Below the pieces are notes generated by a model. The model was not told the DNA's origin. It saw only the letters and a list, made by a program, of their open reading frames with translations, and did not search any database. This document shows, piece after piece, positions 26,089 through 36,263 of a stretch of 64,000 nucleotides of DNA (positions within the stretch are counted from its first letter, which is position 1; every line of letters begins with the position of its first letter). The translations under genes and the position numbers were made by a program. This DNA comes from Chitinophagales bacterium (GTDB taxonomy: Bacteria > Bacteroidota > Bacteroidia > Chitinophagales > Chitinophagaceae), in NCBI GenBank assembly GCA_030832645.1, contig JAURIR010000003.1:18866-82865 (forward strand), given 5' to 3'.

Positions 26089-27360
26089 ATGAACAATCGA
26101 TTCAACCGAAGAAATTTTTTAAGCTCAACGGCACTTCTATCCGGCGCAGTTGCATTGCCTTCTTTTCAAGTGGAAGATGATCTTCCTGCATCGATCAATA
26201 AATTAAAACCCATGATCGATGGCATCGTTCCGATTTCTGTGCAAGAAAGAAAACAACGTATTGCCAAAGCACAAGAGTTAATGGCCAGAGAAAAGTTGGA
26301 TGCAATATTCATGGAAGGAACTACCACATGTTTTTATTTCACCGGTATGCGTTGGGGGCAAAGTGAACGAACGTTTGGTGTAGTTATACCTGCAAAAGGC
26401 GAACTGGCCTATGTTTGTCCTAAGTTCGAAGACGATCGGGCGAAAGAGTTGATAAATACCACATTCGGATCAGAGCTCCGTTGCTGGGAAGAGCATGAAA
26501 GTCCATATCAATTGATTTTAAATATTGTCAAAGACAGAGGTGTTACACACAGACGAATTGGTATGGAAGAGCGTGTGCGATTTTTCATTGCAGACGGAGT
26601 GAAAAAAGTTGCTACTGGATTTGAAGTAGTGGATGCAACCCCTGTAACTGCTGGGTGCAGGATGTATAAAACCAACGCCGAGATTGCATTGATGCAAAAG
26701 GCAAACGACGTAACTATCGAAGCTTATAAAGCAGCATTTGCAACTATTGTTCCGGGGATGTCTCAAGCTACGTTCGCAGCAAATATTTCCAGCGCATTCA
26801 GAAAGCTGGGCTATACCGGAGGTGCCAGTGTACAGGTAGGAAAATATTCAGCACTTCCTCATGGAAGTATCACTCCTCAAACTATCAAGGAAGGCGATAT
26901 AGTAATGGTGGACGGAGGTACCAGTTGCGAGGGATATGCATCAGATATTACAAGAACTATTATTGTGGGTAAACCTACTCAACGTCAAGTGGATATATGG
27001 AATCTGGAAAAGAAAGCACAAGACGCTGCATTCGCTGCCATGAAAATAGGAGCACCCTGTGAAGCAGTAGATGCTGCAGCACGAAAAGTGATTGAGGATG
27101 CAGGATTTGGAAAAAATTATGGCTTACCGGGATTGCCACATCGCACCGGACACGGAATTGGATTGGAAGGGCACGAGTGGACGAACTTTGTAAAAGGAAA
27201 TACTACTAAAATAGCTCCCGGTATGTGTTTCAGCGACGAACCTACCATTTCTATACCCGGTGAATTTGGTATACGACTAGAGGACTGTGTGTATATTGGA
27301 AATGACGGTCCGCATTTCTTTACGAAGCAAAGTATTTCTATTGAACAACCTTTTGGATAA
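26089..27360 (+). CDS. M24 Xaa-Pro peptidase family protein with Tat signal
   Basis: 423 residues starting MNNRFNRRNFLSSTALLSGAVA, a twin-arginine signal. The pita-bread fold ligands are all present: Asp in MVDGGTSCEGY, Asp in SDITRTI, His in HRTGHGIGLEG, Glu in SDEPTISIPGEFG and Glu in RLEDCVYIG. The enzyme would remove N-terminal residues next to proline in the periplasm. Tat export fits a protein that loads its two metals in the cytoplasm. Confidence 0.92.
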   Translation: MNNRFNRRNFLSSTALLSGAVALPSFQVEDDLPASINKLKPMIDGIVPISVQERKQRIAKAQELMAREKLDAIFMEGTTTCFYFTGMRWGQSERTFGVVIPAKGELAYVCPKFEDDRAKELINTTFGSELRCWEEHESPYQLILNIVKDRGVTHRRIGMEERVRFFIADGVKKVATGFEVVDATPVTAGCRMYKTNAEIALMQKANDVTIEAYKAAFATIVPGMSQATFAANISSAFRKLGYTGGASVQVGKYSALPHGSITPQTIKEGDIVMVDGGTSCEGYASDITRTIIVGKPTQRQVDIWNLEKKAQDAAFAAMKIGAPCEAVDAAARKVIEDAGFGKNYGLPGLPHRTGHGIGLEGHEWTNFVKGNTTKIAPGMCFSDEPTISIPGEFGIRLEDCVYIGNDGPHFFTKQSISIEQPFG

Positions 27361-27369
27361 ATCAATTCT

Positions 27370-28518
27370 ATGATAAAAAAAATTCTCATCAGTCTCGTTG
27401 CCATTGTATTGATCATCGTTGGCTTGAGCTTCACAAATCGTTTTTCTCATTTAAAAAATTTCACTGTATGGGGTGCGCATACCATTCATGATTACAAAAC
27501 ACATCCAACACGTTTGGTAGAGAGCGGTGATCAACACCAACCTTGGGTTCTCGACTCTGGCTATAATTCTAAAGAAATTCCTGCCGATTTAATGACCATC
27601 ATTGATTCGAATGATACCCATGCATTTCTTGTAATACAAGATGGAAAATTGATTTATGAAAATTATTGGGATGGATATGACACTACACGCTTGAGCGGAT
27701 CTTTTTCTGCAGCTAAAAGCATCATTTCTCTTTTGATAGGTATTGCAGTGGACGAAGGAAAAATAAAATCACTCGAGGAACCCGTAGCAAACTATGTTCC
27801 TCATTTTAAAACAAATGGGTTAGAAAAAGTTCGTATCAAAGATTTGTTGACGATGAGTTCTGGTACCAACTACAATGAAGCGGATAAAGGGTATTTCAGT
27901 TTGAATGCATATGGTTATTATGGCGACGACGAAGAATACATGGTGGGCATGATGGCAAAAAAGGAAGAGCCAGGAGTCTATTGGCAGTATAGAAGTGGTG
28001 ATACCCAAGTGCTTGGTTTGATTGTTGAAAAAGTTTTTAATACATCCATTTCTGATTTGGTTTCAGAGCGTTTCATGAAGCCCATGGGTGCTCAATCAGA
28101 TGCACTTTGGCTATTGGACGGATCTAAGAAACACGAGAAAGCATTTTGTTGCTTCAATGCAGTAGCGAGAGATTATGCACGATTTGGACAATTGGTATTG
28201 AACAAAGGGAAATGGAAGGATAAGCAGATTGTATCTGAAAAATATATAGCAGAAGCAACAACACCTGCGTCTTATTTAAAAGATCGCTACGAAGATGATA
28301 AAGCAGTTGATTTTTATGGCTATCAATATTGGATGGTAGATCACAGCGGAGTGCATGCGATTGCACAAAATGGACTTTTTGGACAATATGTATATATCAT
28401 TCCAGAAAAAAATGCAGTTGTTGTTCGCTTGGGAGAATCAAAAGTGACCAAGCCTATTCATCACCACCAGCCGGAAAACTTTACCTACATTGACGCTGCG
28501 CTCAGCGTATTAAAATAA
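27370..28518 (+). CDS. Serine hydrolase, beta-lactamase class C fold, membrane-anchored
   Basis: 382 residues; the N-terminal helix (ILISLVAIVLIIVGLSF) has no clear cleavage site, so it may stay as an anchor. The SxxK motif is SAAK in FSAAKSIISLLIGIAV; the second motif is Y-R-S in QYRSGDTQVLGLI, as in 6-aminohexanoate-oligomer hydrolases. The pattern points to an esterase or amidase rather than a penicillinase. It is the last of the three-gene run and ends at a strong terminator. Confidence 0.88.
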   Translation: MIKKILISLVAIVLIIVGLSFTNRFSHLKNFTVWGAHTIHDYKTHPTRLVESGDQHQPWVLDSGYNSKEIPADLMTIIDSNDTHAFLVIQDGKLIYENYWDGYDTTRLSGSFSAAKSIISLLIGIAVDEGKIKSLEEPVANYVPHFKTNGLEKVRIKDLLTMSSGTNYNEADKGYFSLNAYGYYGDDEEYMVGMMAKKEEPGVYWQYRSGDTQVLGLIVEKVFNTSISDLVSERFMKPMGAQSDALWLLDGSKKHEKAFCCFNAVARDYARFGQLVLNKGKWKDKQIVSEKYIAEATTPASYLKDRYEDDKAVDFYGYQYWMVDHSGVHAIAQNGLFGQYVYIIPEKNAVVVRLGESKVTKPIHHHQPENFTYIDAALSVLK

Positions 28519-28537
28519 TAAATTCTACATAGATATT

Positions 28538-28568
28538 AAAAAGGTCGGATGTTGAATCCGACCTTTTT
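28538..28568. terminator. Bidirectional intrinsic terminator, perfect 13-bp stem
   Basis: AAAAAGGTCGGAT, loop GTTGA, ATCCGACCTTTTT. The A/T ends give a U-tract in both directions, serving the convergent genes ending at 28518 and 28575. Confidence 0.92.
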
Positions 28569-28574
28569 AATTTA

Positions 28575-31500
28575 TTAAAGAATCACTGCATCTAATTGCT
28601 GTGATTTATACAATTGATTGTAGTCGAGAATTGATTTTTTGATTGATTCCAGATTTTTCTTCTGCGTATTCCATTCGGATTGTAAATCAGCCAAACGATT
28701 TTTTATTCCCTGTGTGATACGAGGATCTGGAGAATCTGCCAGCATTTTTATGTTGAAAAACTCAGAATTGATTTTACTTGGCCAGTTGATAACATCCTGT
28801 CCGTTTTGAATTCTGCTTTCTACAATAGTGGATTCCCATTTATCAATTGATTTCAACAAATTCTTTGCTTCGGTCAATACTTTTTCTGCATTGGTCTTTT
28901 CTTTTAGAATTTCTGTTTGATGCTGTAATTGTTTTTTAATCTTACGCACATCGTTTACAGTTGTATGGAGTTCAGTGATGGTGGCAACAATTGTTTTTAA
29001 TACCGACTGTTGTTCGTTCCACTCCGCTTCGGATGCTTGAATGCTTGGATTGGGCAATAATGTAATTTCGGTTTCAGAAGTTCCATTCTTGGTTTCCAAT
29101 TTGGCTTTGTATTTACCAGGCTTCACAGCATAACCATTGTAATTACCCCATACATACACTCCTTTTACATCCGGGGCAATTTGATCTACTCTGAAATCCC
29201 ATAAGAACCTGTTATGTCCTTTTGCAACCGGAATTGTTGCCAGAGGAGTTGGGCCTCCAGGGTACTTGCTATACGATTCGTCTTTTTTGTTTGTATACGT
29301 TCTGATGATATTTCCATTGAGATCACTGATACTGAGTTTAACTGTTTCACTGTCCATGGCAGCAGGAAGAAAATAATCCAAGATCACTCCTTCCGGAGCA
29401 TTTTGTCCTGCATTGTATTTTTCTTCTGGCAATCCATTTCCACCGCCAAATTTATAAGCAGCTTTTGGTGAGATCAATTTTACACTTGACGCATCTGCAT
29501 ATTGTTGGATAGCACTCAAGTCGTCTAGTATCCAAAAGGCACGACCGGCAGTAGCTGCAATCAAATCATTGTCGCGGATGATCAAATCAGTTACAGGCAC
29601 CACTGGTAGATTTCGTTGAAAAGGCTCCCAACTTGAACCCGCATCTTTTGATAAATAAAATCCTCTTTCACTTCCTGCGTAAAGAATATTTTTATTTTTC
29701 TTGTCCTCGCGAATTACTTTGATGAAGTCATCTGCTTTTACACCATTGATGATTTTGGTCCAGGTTTTTCCATAATCAGTTGTCTTATAAGAGTAAGCAC
29801 CGTAGTCATTGAACTTATACCTCGTTGCAGCTACATAGGCAGTTCCTTTATCAAACGACGATAATTCAATGCTGTTGATTTGTGATTCTGCTAAATCTGC
29901 AGGGGTCACATTCGTCCAGGTTTTTCCACCATCCAATGTAACCTGAACGTATCCACAATCGCTGCCCGTCCAGATCACTCCTTTCTCCAAGGGCGATTCA
30001 GCGATGTAGAACAACGTATTGTAGTTTTCTCCACCTGCACCCTCGTTGGTGAAAGGAATACCACCCGGACCTTGTTTCGATTTTTCGTTGCGGGTAAGAT
30101 CTGGGCTGATGGCTTCCCAGTTCAAGCCTCCGTTGGTAGATTTCAATACAACATTTCCACCATGATAAATTGTTTTTGGATCGTGTGGAGAAACGATGAT
30201 GGGGGCATTCCAATTGAAACGATATTTCATGTTGCGCGGTTCAATTGCAAGGTTCATCGTTGGGTATGCTTGAATATCTTTTGTTTCGTTTGTTTTTGTA
30301 TTCAATACTTCGATATAACCCTGATAGCAGCCTGCATAGATAAGCGAGGGATCGTTGATGTCGAATGCAGGAAATGCAGATTCACAGCCTGGGCCAATAC
30401 TCCAATCTCTCTCTGTTAATGCTGGTCCGTTGTTTCTGCTGGCTACAATTACAGAACTATTGTCTTGCTGGCCTGCATATAATTTATATGGAAATACATT
30501 GTCGGCATTTACGCGATAAAATTGAGCAGTGGGCTGATTCATGATGGATGACCATGAGCGCGCATTGTCATAACTGATTTCTGCACCACCATCATCTGCC
30601 AATGCAATATTTCCTGAATAAGTTGGGTTGATCCATAGATCGTGTGTATCTCCGTGTTGTACTTTAACAGGAGCAAATGTTTTTCCTCCATCGATTGATT
30701 TCATCATTGGAGCATTCAATACATATACTATATTTTCATTTTTAGGATCAGCGAATACTTCCATGTAATACCACGAACGTGAACAAATGTCCTGGTTATT
30801 AGAAAGCAAACTCCATGTTTTACCTGCATCGTCGGAACGGTATAAACCAGATTTTGCTTTATCTGTTTCCACAATAGCAAATACTCTATTTGAATTCGCT
30901 CTTGAAACGCTGATACCAACTTTACCCATCAACTTTGGCAAGCCTTCTGTTAATTTTGTCCATGTGGCTCCTTCGTCGGTAGATTTCCAAATAGCAGATC
31001 CTGGTCCCCCACTTGACACAGTCCATGGAAATCTTTTGTGTTCCCATGATGCAGCGTACAATATTCTCGGATTATTCATGTCCATCGAAAGTGAGGAGAT
31101 GCCTGTACTATCATTGATGTATAAAACTTTTTTCCATGTAGTTCCTCCATCAATAGATTTAAAAACACCTCTATCATTGTTTGGCCCGTGCACTGTACCC
31201 TGTGCAGCAACAAATACTACATCCGGATTTTTTGGATGCACAACGATATCAGCGATGTGACGAGTTTTCTCCAACCCTATATTCTTCCATGTTTTTCCTG
31301 CATCAGTAGATTTATATACACCGTTGCCATAACTCGTCATCACCCCTCTTACTGCATGTTCGCCTGTTCCTACATAAATAACGTTCGGGTCTGCTTCAGA
31401 AACAGCAATCTCTCCAATGGTGCCCACAGTAAAGAATCCATCTGAAATATTTTTCCAGCTGATGCCACCATCGTCGGTTGTCCAGACACCACCACCGGTA

Positions 31501-31709
31501 TATCCTACATAAAATTTTTGGTCATTGTTAACGACACCGCTCACGGCATTGGCTCTGCCGCCTCTGAATGGACCAACATTTCTCCATTTTAGGTTTTTGA
31601 AAATAGAGTCGGGACTTACCGATACAGCAACAGGAGCAACTTCTTTTTTCTTTTGAGCTTGAGCAAACAAAAAGAAAAAGGCGAGAAGGCTAAGGAGCAA
31701 TTTTTTCAT
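28575..31709 (-). CDS. Very large exported BNR/VPS10 (sortilin-like) propeller protein
   Basis: 1044 residues with signal MKKLLLSLLAFFFLFAQA. Asp-box repeats run through residues 60-720 (STDAGKTW, SIDGGTTW, STDEGATW, SDDAGKTW, SIDGGKTF, STNGGLNW, TLDGGKTW, TTDYGKTW), each a blade of a ten-bladed VPS10-type propeller. A beta-sandwich-like region follows (about 790-890) and then a helical tail (about 900-1040). Often annotated glycosyl hydrolase, but no catalytic residues are evident. A second, shorter copy is at 33370. Confidence 0.88.
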   Translation of the reverse strand: MKKLLLSLLAFFFLFAQAQKKKEVAPVAVSVSPDSIFKNLKWRNVGPFRGGRANAVSGVVNNDQKFYVGYTGGGVWTTDDGGISWKNISDGFFTVGTIGEIAVSEADPNVIYVGTGEHAVRGVMTSYGNGVYKSTDAGKTWKNIGLEKTRHIADIVVHPKNPDVVFVAAQGTVHGPNNDRGVFKSIDGGTTWKKVLYINDSTGISSLSMDMNNPRILYAASWEHKRFPWTVSSGGPGSAIWKSTDEGATWTKLTEGLPKLMGKVGISVSRANSNRVFAIVETDKAKSGLYRSDDAGKTWSLLSNNQDICSRSWYYMEVFADPKNENIVYVLNAPMMKSIDGGKTFAPVKVQHGDTHDLWINPTYSGNIALADDGGAEISYDNARSWSSIMNQPTAQFYRVNADNVFPYKLYAGQQDNSSVIVASRNNGPALTERDWSIGPGCESAFPAFDINDPSLIYAGCYQGYIEVLNTKTNETKDIQAYPTMNLAIEPRNMKYRFNWNAPIIVSPHDPKTIYHGGNVVLKSTNGGLNWEAISPDLTRNEKSKQGPGGIPFTNEGAGGENYNTLFYIAESPLEKGVIWTGSDCGYVQVTLDGGKTWTNVTPADLAESQINSIELSSFDKGTAYVAATRYKFNDYGAYSYKTTDYGKTWTKIINGVKADDFIKVIREDKKNKNILYAGSERGFYLSKDAGSSWEPFQRNLPVVPVTDLIIRDNDLIAATAGRAFWILDDLSAIQQYADASSVKLISPKAAYKFGGGNGLPEEKYNAGQNAPEGVILDYFLPAAMDSETVKLSISDLNGNIIRTYTNKKDESYSKYPGGPTPLATIPVAKGHNRFLWDFRVDQIAPDVKGVYVWGNYNGYAVKPGKYKAKLETKNGTSETEITLLPNPSIQASEAEWNEQQSVLKTIVATITELHTTVNDVRKIKKQLQHQTEILKEKTNAEKVLTEAKNLLKSIDKWESTIVESRIQNGQDVINWPSKINSEFFNIKMLADSPDPRITQGIKNRLADLQSEWNTQKKNLESIKKSILDYNQLYKSQQLDAVIL

Positions 31710-31758
31710 ACTACTGATTTGAGTGATTACAAATTAAGGGTACTGAAGATAAAAAAAA

Positions 31759-31782
31759 ATTGCTCCACTTTCGTGGAGCAAT
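31759..31782 (-). terminator. Intrinsic terminator of the 31808 oxidoreductase gene
   Basis: On the minus strand ATTGCTCCAC, loop GAAA, GTGGAGCAAT is a perfect 10-bp stem followed by a run of eight or nine T residues (31751-31759 as A on the plus strand). Confidence 0.92.
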
Positions 31783-31807
31783 GATATAAGCTTGATAGGT
31801 AAATAGC

Positions 31808-33283
31808 TTATTTTTTAATTTCCCAACCTGGACGGTAGTTTCTGGTAACAAACTGGTTTGCTTCTTCGAAGTTGGTAATTCGCATATTGTTTCCATCCCA
31901 CAATAGCTTTTTGCGGCCGTTGAATTCAAATCCATTTCTGCCAGCAGCATTCTTCACTTCTTTGCGCAACATATAACTTCTGATTGCAAGGTTGCCCATC
32001 AAAACTGTTTCTGTCAATGGACCAGAATAGTCAAACGATGAGGTCAATCCCTTGTGCTCTTTACTATTGAAGCCTGCTTTACATGCCTCTGTCCAAGAAA
32101 CTTGGTGTCCGAATTCTGGAAGTCCTTTTGGTGCATTTGGATCGGGTGCTGGCATCGTGATGCGCTCACCGTTGTTCAAATAAATTTTAGGATTGTTTCC
32201 ATACATACCAATTACCATCACACCTTTTGAACCGTGCAAATAAACTCCATTGTCTCCACCAGCATCCGGGCTCAACGGTTCATCGGCAGGAATTTGATCA
32301 GGATGGAATGGCTTCAAGCCTCCGTCCATCCATACCATTTTCAGCTGCGATTTATTTTTCTTGGTTTCAGGGAATTTAATTTCCACCAATGCGGATGGAG
32401 GGCATCCTTCTGGAATGTACTCAGGCGTCCAGTCTTTGATGAAAACCTGTCCCACACTGCATTCTACTTCAGTTGGGTATCCCAATCCTAAAATTCTGAA
32501 AGCAGAATCGATGGTATGACATCCGATATCACCCAAGGCTCCTGTACCAAAATTCCACCATCCTCTCCATTTGAATGGATGATACAACGGGTTGTAGTCT
32601 ACATACTCAGCGGGGCCGAGCCAGGTGTTCCAATCTTCTGGCGACATAGATGCTGGAAGAGCCGGTTTGTCTTTTGGAACTGGAATTCCTTGAGGCCATA
32701 CAGGACGGTTCGTCCATATTTCTACCTTGTGAACAGGTCCGATCAATCCCTTATTGAACCAATCGATAGCAACTTGTTGCTGAGGGTTGGAAGATCCCTG
32801 GTTACCCATTTGAGTAACAACTTTGTATTTTCTTGCTGCCTCTGTCATCATACGTGCTTCGGCAATATTATGTGTGAGAGGCTTCTGTACGTATACGTGC
32901 TTTCCCATTTGCATGCAGGCCATTGCAGCGAACGCATGGAAGTGATCGGGAGTAGAGATCGTTACAGCATCGATGTCTTTTCCAGACTCTTCGAGCATTT
33001 TTCTGAAATCCTTGTATCTCTTTGCATTAGGGAATTTCTCTACGGCAACTTTTGCTCTATCAAAGTCTACATCAGTGAGAGCAACTACATTATTAGCTCC
33101 GTTATTAAAGGCATTGATGATGTCTGATTGACCTTTACCACCGGCGCCGATGGCAGCAATGTTCAGCTTATCACTTGGGGCAACGTATCCTTTACCAAGC
33201 ACATGGCGTGGAACGATAAAGAAGCCAGCTGCAGCAAGTGAACTTTCTTTGATGAAATTTCTTCGATTTTTTTGATTCGACAT
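31808..33283 (-). CDS. Gfo/Idh/MocA family oxidoreductase with Tat-like signal
   Basis: 491 residues. The N-terminus NRRNFIKESSLAAAGFFIV is a twin-arginine-type signal. The dinucleotide loop is canonical (AAIGAGGKGQ), the catalytic lysine lies in QKP of VYVQKPLTHN, and DHFHAFAAM and GDIGCHTIDSAFRILGLG are usual for the large exported branch. It stands alone with its own terminator, divergent from the second BNR giant. Substrate unknown; probably a sugar or sugar glycoside. Confidence 0.9.
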   Translation of the reverse strand: MSNQKNRRNFIKESSLAAAGFFIVPRHVLGKGYVAPSDKLNIAAIGAGGKGQSDIINAFNNGANNVVALTDVDFDRAKVAVEKFPNAKRYKDFRKMLEESGKDIDAVTISTPDHFHAFAAMACMQMGKHVYVQKPLTHNIAEARMMTEAARKYKVVTQMGNQGSSNPQQQVAIDWFNKGLIGPVHKVEIWTNRPVWPQGIPVPKDKPALPASMSPEDWNTWLGPAEYVDYNPLYHPFKWRGWWNFGTGALGDIGCHTIDSAFRILGLGYPTEVECSVGQVFIKDWTPEYIPEGCPPSALVEIKFPETKKNKSQLKMVWMDGGLKPFHPDQIPADEPLSPDAGGDNGVYLHGSKGVMVIGMYGNNPKIYLNNGERITMPAPDPNAPKGLPEFGHQVSWTEACKAGFNSKEHKGLTSSFDYSGPLTETVLMGNLAIRSYMLRKEVKNAAGRNGFEFNGRKKLLWDGNNMRITNFEEANQFVTRNYRPGWEIKK

Positions 33284-33369
33284 GGCAAGCTTTTTAAAAT
33301 GAATGATGAATATCCAAGTTACAATTCGAGCGTAAGATTTATTACATTTAGAGTAATAATTTTTTTCTT

Positions 33370-36243
33370 ATGCTCAAGAACTTCTCTCGTTGGATGACAA
33401 TTTTCGCATTTCTGTGCGCATCCCATGTTTCAATCGCTCAAAATGTTCCTCAACAATTTCTATCCCATCTCAAGTGGAGAATGATTGGCCCGCACCGTGC
33501 AGGCCGTACCGTTGGTATATGCGGTGTTCCTTCTCAACCCAATGTTTTTTACATTGGTGTAAACAACGGAGGTGTCTGGAAAACAAACGATTATGGACAT
33601 ACATGGAAACCCATCTTTGATGATCAAAACACAGGGTCGGTGGGCGATGTCGTTGTCGCGCCTTCGAATCCCAACGTTATATATGTAGGAAGCGGAGAAG
33701 GAATTCAGCGACCGGATTTATCCGTCGGAAATGGAGTGTATAAATCTACCGATGCTGGACAAACTTGGGTCAATCTTGGCTTGCACGATGCACAACAAAT
33801 TGGTGGCATTGCAGTTGATCCGCAAAATGAAAACAGATTATTTGTTGCGGCATTGGGACATCCATACGGACCAAACAAAGAAAGAGGTGTGTACAGGAGT
33901 TTGGATGGCGGAAAAACATTTCAGCAAGTATTGTATTTCAATGAAAACACAGGTGCTGTGCAGGTTGCCATCGATCCAAACAATTCAAACATCATCATCG
34001 CAGATATATGGGCAGCTCGTCAAGGTCCATGGGAAAATGGTGCATGGAATGGAAAAGAAAGCGGCTTGTTTAAATCAGAGGATGGCGGCACTACATGGAA
34101 AAAACTTACCAAAGGGTTGCCAACAGCAACCGAAGACGGGTTGGGAAGAATTGGTTTTACAATTGCTCCAAGCGATTCAAAACGAATGTATGCAACCGTA
34201 GATGCAGAAAAGAAAGGTGGAATTTACAGAAGTGATGACGGTGGTGAATCTTGGTACATGCTTACCGAAGATGGAAGATTGTGGGGAAGAGGATCTGACT
34301 TTGCGGAAGTAAAAGTAGATCCTAAAAATGCCGATATCGTTTACTCTGCCAATGTTGTAACCTGGAAATCTACCGATGGCGGTAAAACCTGGACAGGTAT
34401 CAAAGGAGCACCAGGGGGCGACGACTATCACAGGATATGGATCAATCCTACTAATCCAAACATCATCGCCATGGGCTTGGATCAAGGAGGAACTATTACA
34501 GTTAACGGCGGAGAAACGTGGTCTTCTTGGTACAACCAAGCTACTGCTCAGTTCTATCATGTGAGTACCGATAATGCTTTCCCTTATAATGTATATGGCG
34601 GACAACAAGAGAGTGGTTCAGTGGGTATTGCCTCCAGATCAAACGATGGCAACATCAGTTTTCGCGAATGGCATCCTGTTGGTGTTGAGGAGTATGGATA
34701 CATTGCTGCAGATCCACTGGATCCTAACATTATTTATGGTGGAAAAATTACAAAGTACGATAAGAGAAATGGTCAGGTGCAAAATATTTCACCCGTACCG
34801 GTGCGTGATGGAAAAGTTAGATTCATTCGAACTGCCCCAGTTTTGTTTTCTCCTGTTGATCCTAAAACATTTTATTTCGCAGGAAATATTATTTTTAAAA
34901 CGACCGATGGTGGAAACAGTTGGACAACCATCAGTCCTGATTTAACAAGACCATCGTACGATATTCCATCCAGTGTTGGAGTATTTACAGAGGAAGGAAT
35001 GAAAACCATGCCAAGAAGAGGAGTGGTGTATGCATTGGCGCCATCCAATAAAAACATCAATACAATTTGGGCTGGCACAGACGATGGCCTGGTGCACATT
35101 ACACGCGATGGCGGATTGCATTGGAAAGATATCACTCCTGCAGGTGTTACTTCTTGGAGTAAAGTTTCACAAATTGATGCAAGTCATTTTGACGACAATA
35201 CTGCGTATGTGGCTGTAAATAGAATTCGTTGCGATGATATGAAACCACATATTTATGTTACACACGACGGTGGTGCAAGCTGGAAAGAAATTGTCAATGG
35301 GTTGCCAACTGAGCCGATCAATACAGTTCGTGAAGATCCAATACGAAAAGGGTTGCTCTATGCAGGTTCTGAAAATGCAGTCTATATTTCTTTTGATGAC
35401 GGCGGGCATTGGCAATCGTTGAGACAAAATATGCCGAGCACCTCTATCAGAGATTTAGTTGTGAAAGACGATGATTTAGTGATTGGAACGCATGGAAGAA
35501 GTTTTTGGATCATGGATAATATCAGTGCACTTCGACAGTTGAATATTTCTAGCAACACGGGTACTATTTTATTCAAACCACAAAAAGCTGTGCGTGTAAG
35601 ATGGAATATGAATACAGATACTCCCTTACCTCCGGAAGAGCCAGCTGGGCAAAATCCTCCGGATGGGGCAATGATCGAATTTTATTTACCTCAACCGGCA
35701 ACTTCTGTTGAATTGGAAATTCTCGATCAAAAAGGAGCTGTCATTCGAAAGTACAGTAACAGCGATACGTTGTATAAAGTTCCAGCAGTCAATATCCCAT
35801 TGTACTGGATCAGGCCACAGCAGCAGATTTCAACCAGTGCTGGTATGCAACGATTCCTGTGGGATTTGCATTATCAACCGTTGAACGAAGCACCCAGTTA
35901 TGCAATTGCTGCTGTTAAAAATAATACAGCTCCTGATCCAACATCTCCTTGGGTGATGCCAGGTGTATATACCGTGCGTTTGAAAGTAAATGGGCAATTG
36001 CAAGAACAGAAGATTACAGTGGTAATGGACCCTCGTGTAAAAACATCTGTCAAAGATTTACAACGGCAGCACGATCTAGCTATGATATGTTATGAAGGCA
36101 AAAAGAAAACAGAACATACAAATGCTTCGTTGTACAGAAAGTTCAACACTTTGTTTGAGATTTTAAGTACTACTGATTTGGCACCCACTATTCAAACCGA
36201 AAAAGCCGTTTTGGCCGCACAGCAAGAGCTAAGTAAACATTAA
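33370..36243 (+). CDS. Large exported BNR/VPS10 (sortilin-like) propeller protein
   Basis: 957 residues, signal MLKNFSRWMTIFAFLCASHVSIAQ. Same architecture as the 28575 protein: LKWRMIGPHRAGRTVGI opens the first blade, with Asp boxes TNDYGHTW, STDAGQTW, SLDGGKTF, SEDGGTTW, SDDGGESW, STDGGKTW, TTDGGNSW and THDGGASW, followed by a sandwich-like region (about 740-880) and a shorter helical tail. Clearly paralogous, but diverged. It leads a run with the rhamnosidase gene, 20 bases downstream. Confidence 0.88.
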   Translation: MLKNFSRWMTIFAFLCASHVSIAQNVPQQFLSHLKWRMIGPHRAGRTVGICGVPSQPNVFYIGVNNGGVWKTNDYGHTWKPIFDDQNTGSVGDVVVAPSNPNVIYVGSGEGIQRPDLSVGNGVYKSTDAGQTWVNLGLHDAQQIGGIAVDPQNENRLFVAALGHPYGPNKERGVYRSLDGGKTFQQVLYFNENTGAVQVAIDPNNSNIIIADIWAARQGPWENGAWNGKESGLFKSEDGGTTWKKLTKGLPTATEDGLGRIGFTIAPSDSKRMYATVDAEKKGGIYRSDDGGESWYMLTEDGRLWGRGSDFAEVKVDPKNADIVYSANVVTWKSTDGGKTWTGIKGAPGGDDYHRIWINPTNPNIIAMGLDQGGTITVNGGETWSSWYNQATAQFYHVSTDNAFPYNVYGGQQESGSVGIASRSNDGNISFREWHPVGVEEYGYIAADPLDPNIIYGGKITKYDKRNGQVQNISPVPVRDGKVRFIRTAPVLFSPVDPKTFYFAGNIIFKTTDGGNSWTTISPDLTRPSYDIPSSVGVFTEEGMKTMPRRGVVYALAPSNKNINTIWAGTDDGLVHITRDGGLHWKDITPAGVTSWSKVSQIDASHFDDNTAYVAVNRIRCDDMKPHIYVTHDGGASWKEIVNGLPTEPINTVREDPIRKGLLYAGSENAVYISFDDGGHWQSLRQNMPSTSIRDLVVKDDDLVIGTHGRSFWIMDNISALRQLNISSNTGTILFKPQKAVRVRWNMNTDTPLPPEEPAGQNPPDGAMIEFYLPQPATSVELEILDQKGAVIRKYSNSDTLYKVPAVNIPLYWIRPQQQISTSAGMQRFLWDLHYQPLNEAPSYAIAAVKNNTAPDPTSPWVMPGVYTVRLKVNGQLQEQKITVVMDPRVKTSVKDLQRQHDLAMICYEGKKKTEHTNASLYRKFNTLFEILSTTDLAPTIQTEKAVLAAQQELSKH

Positions 36244-36263
36244 TTATTCGTCAATTTTCTAGT

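Noticed and set aside
30072..31445. Long plus-strand open frames opposite the large BNR gene
   Set aside because: They mirror the minus-strand coding frame of a well-supported 1044-residue protein and show no domain of their own.
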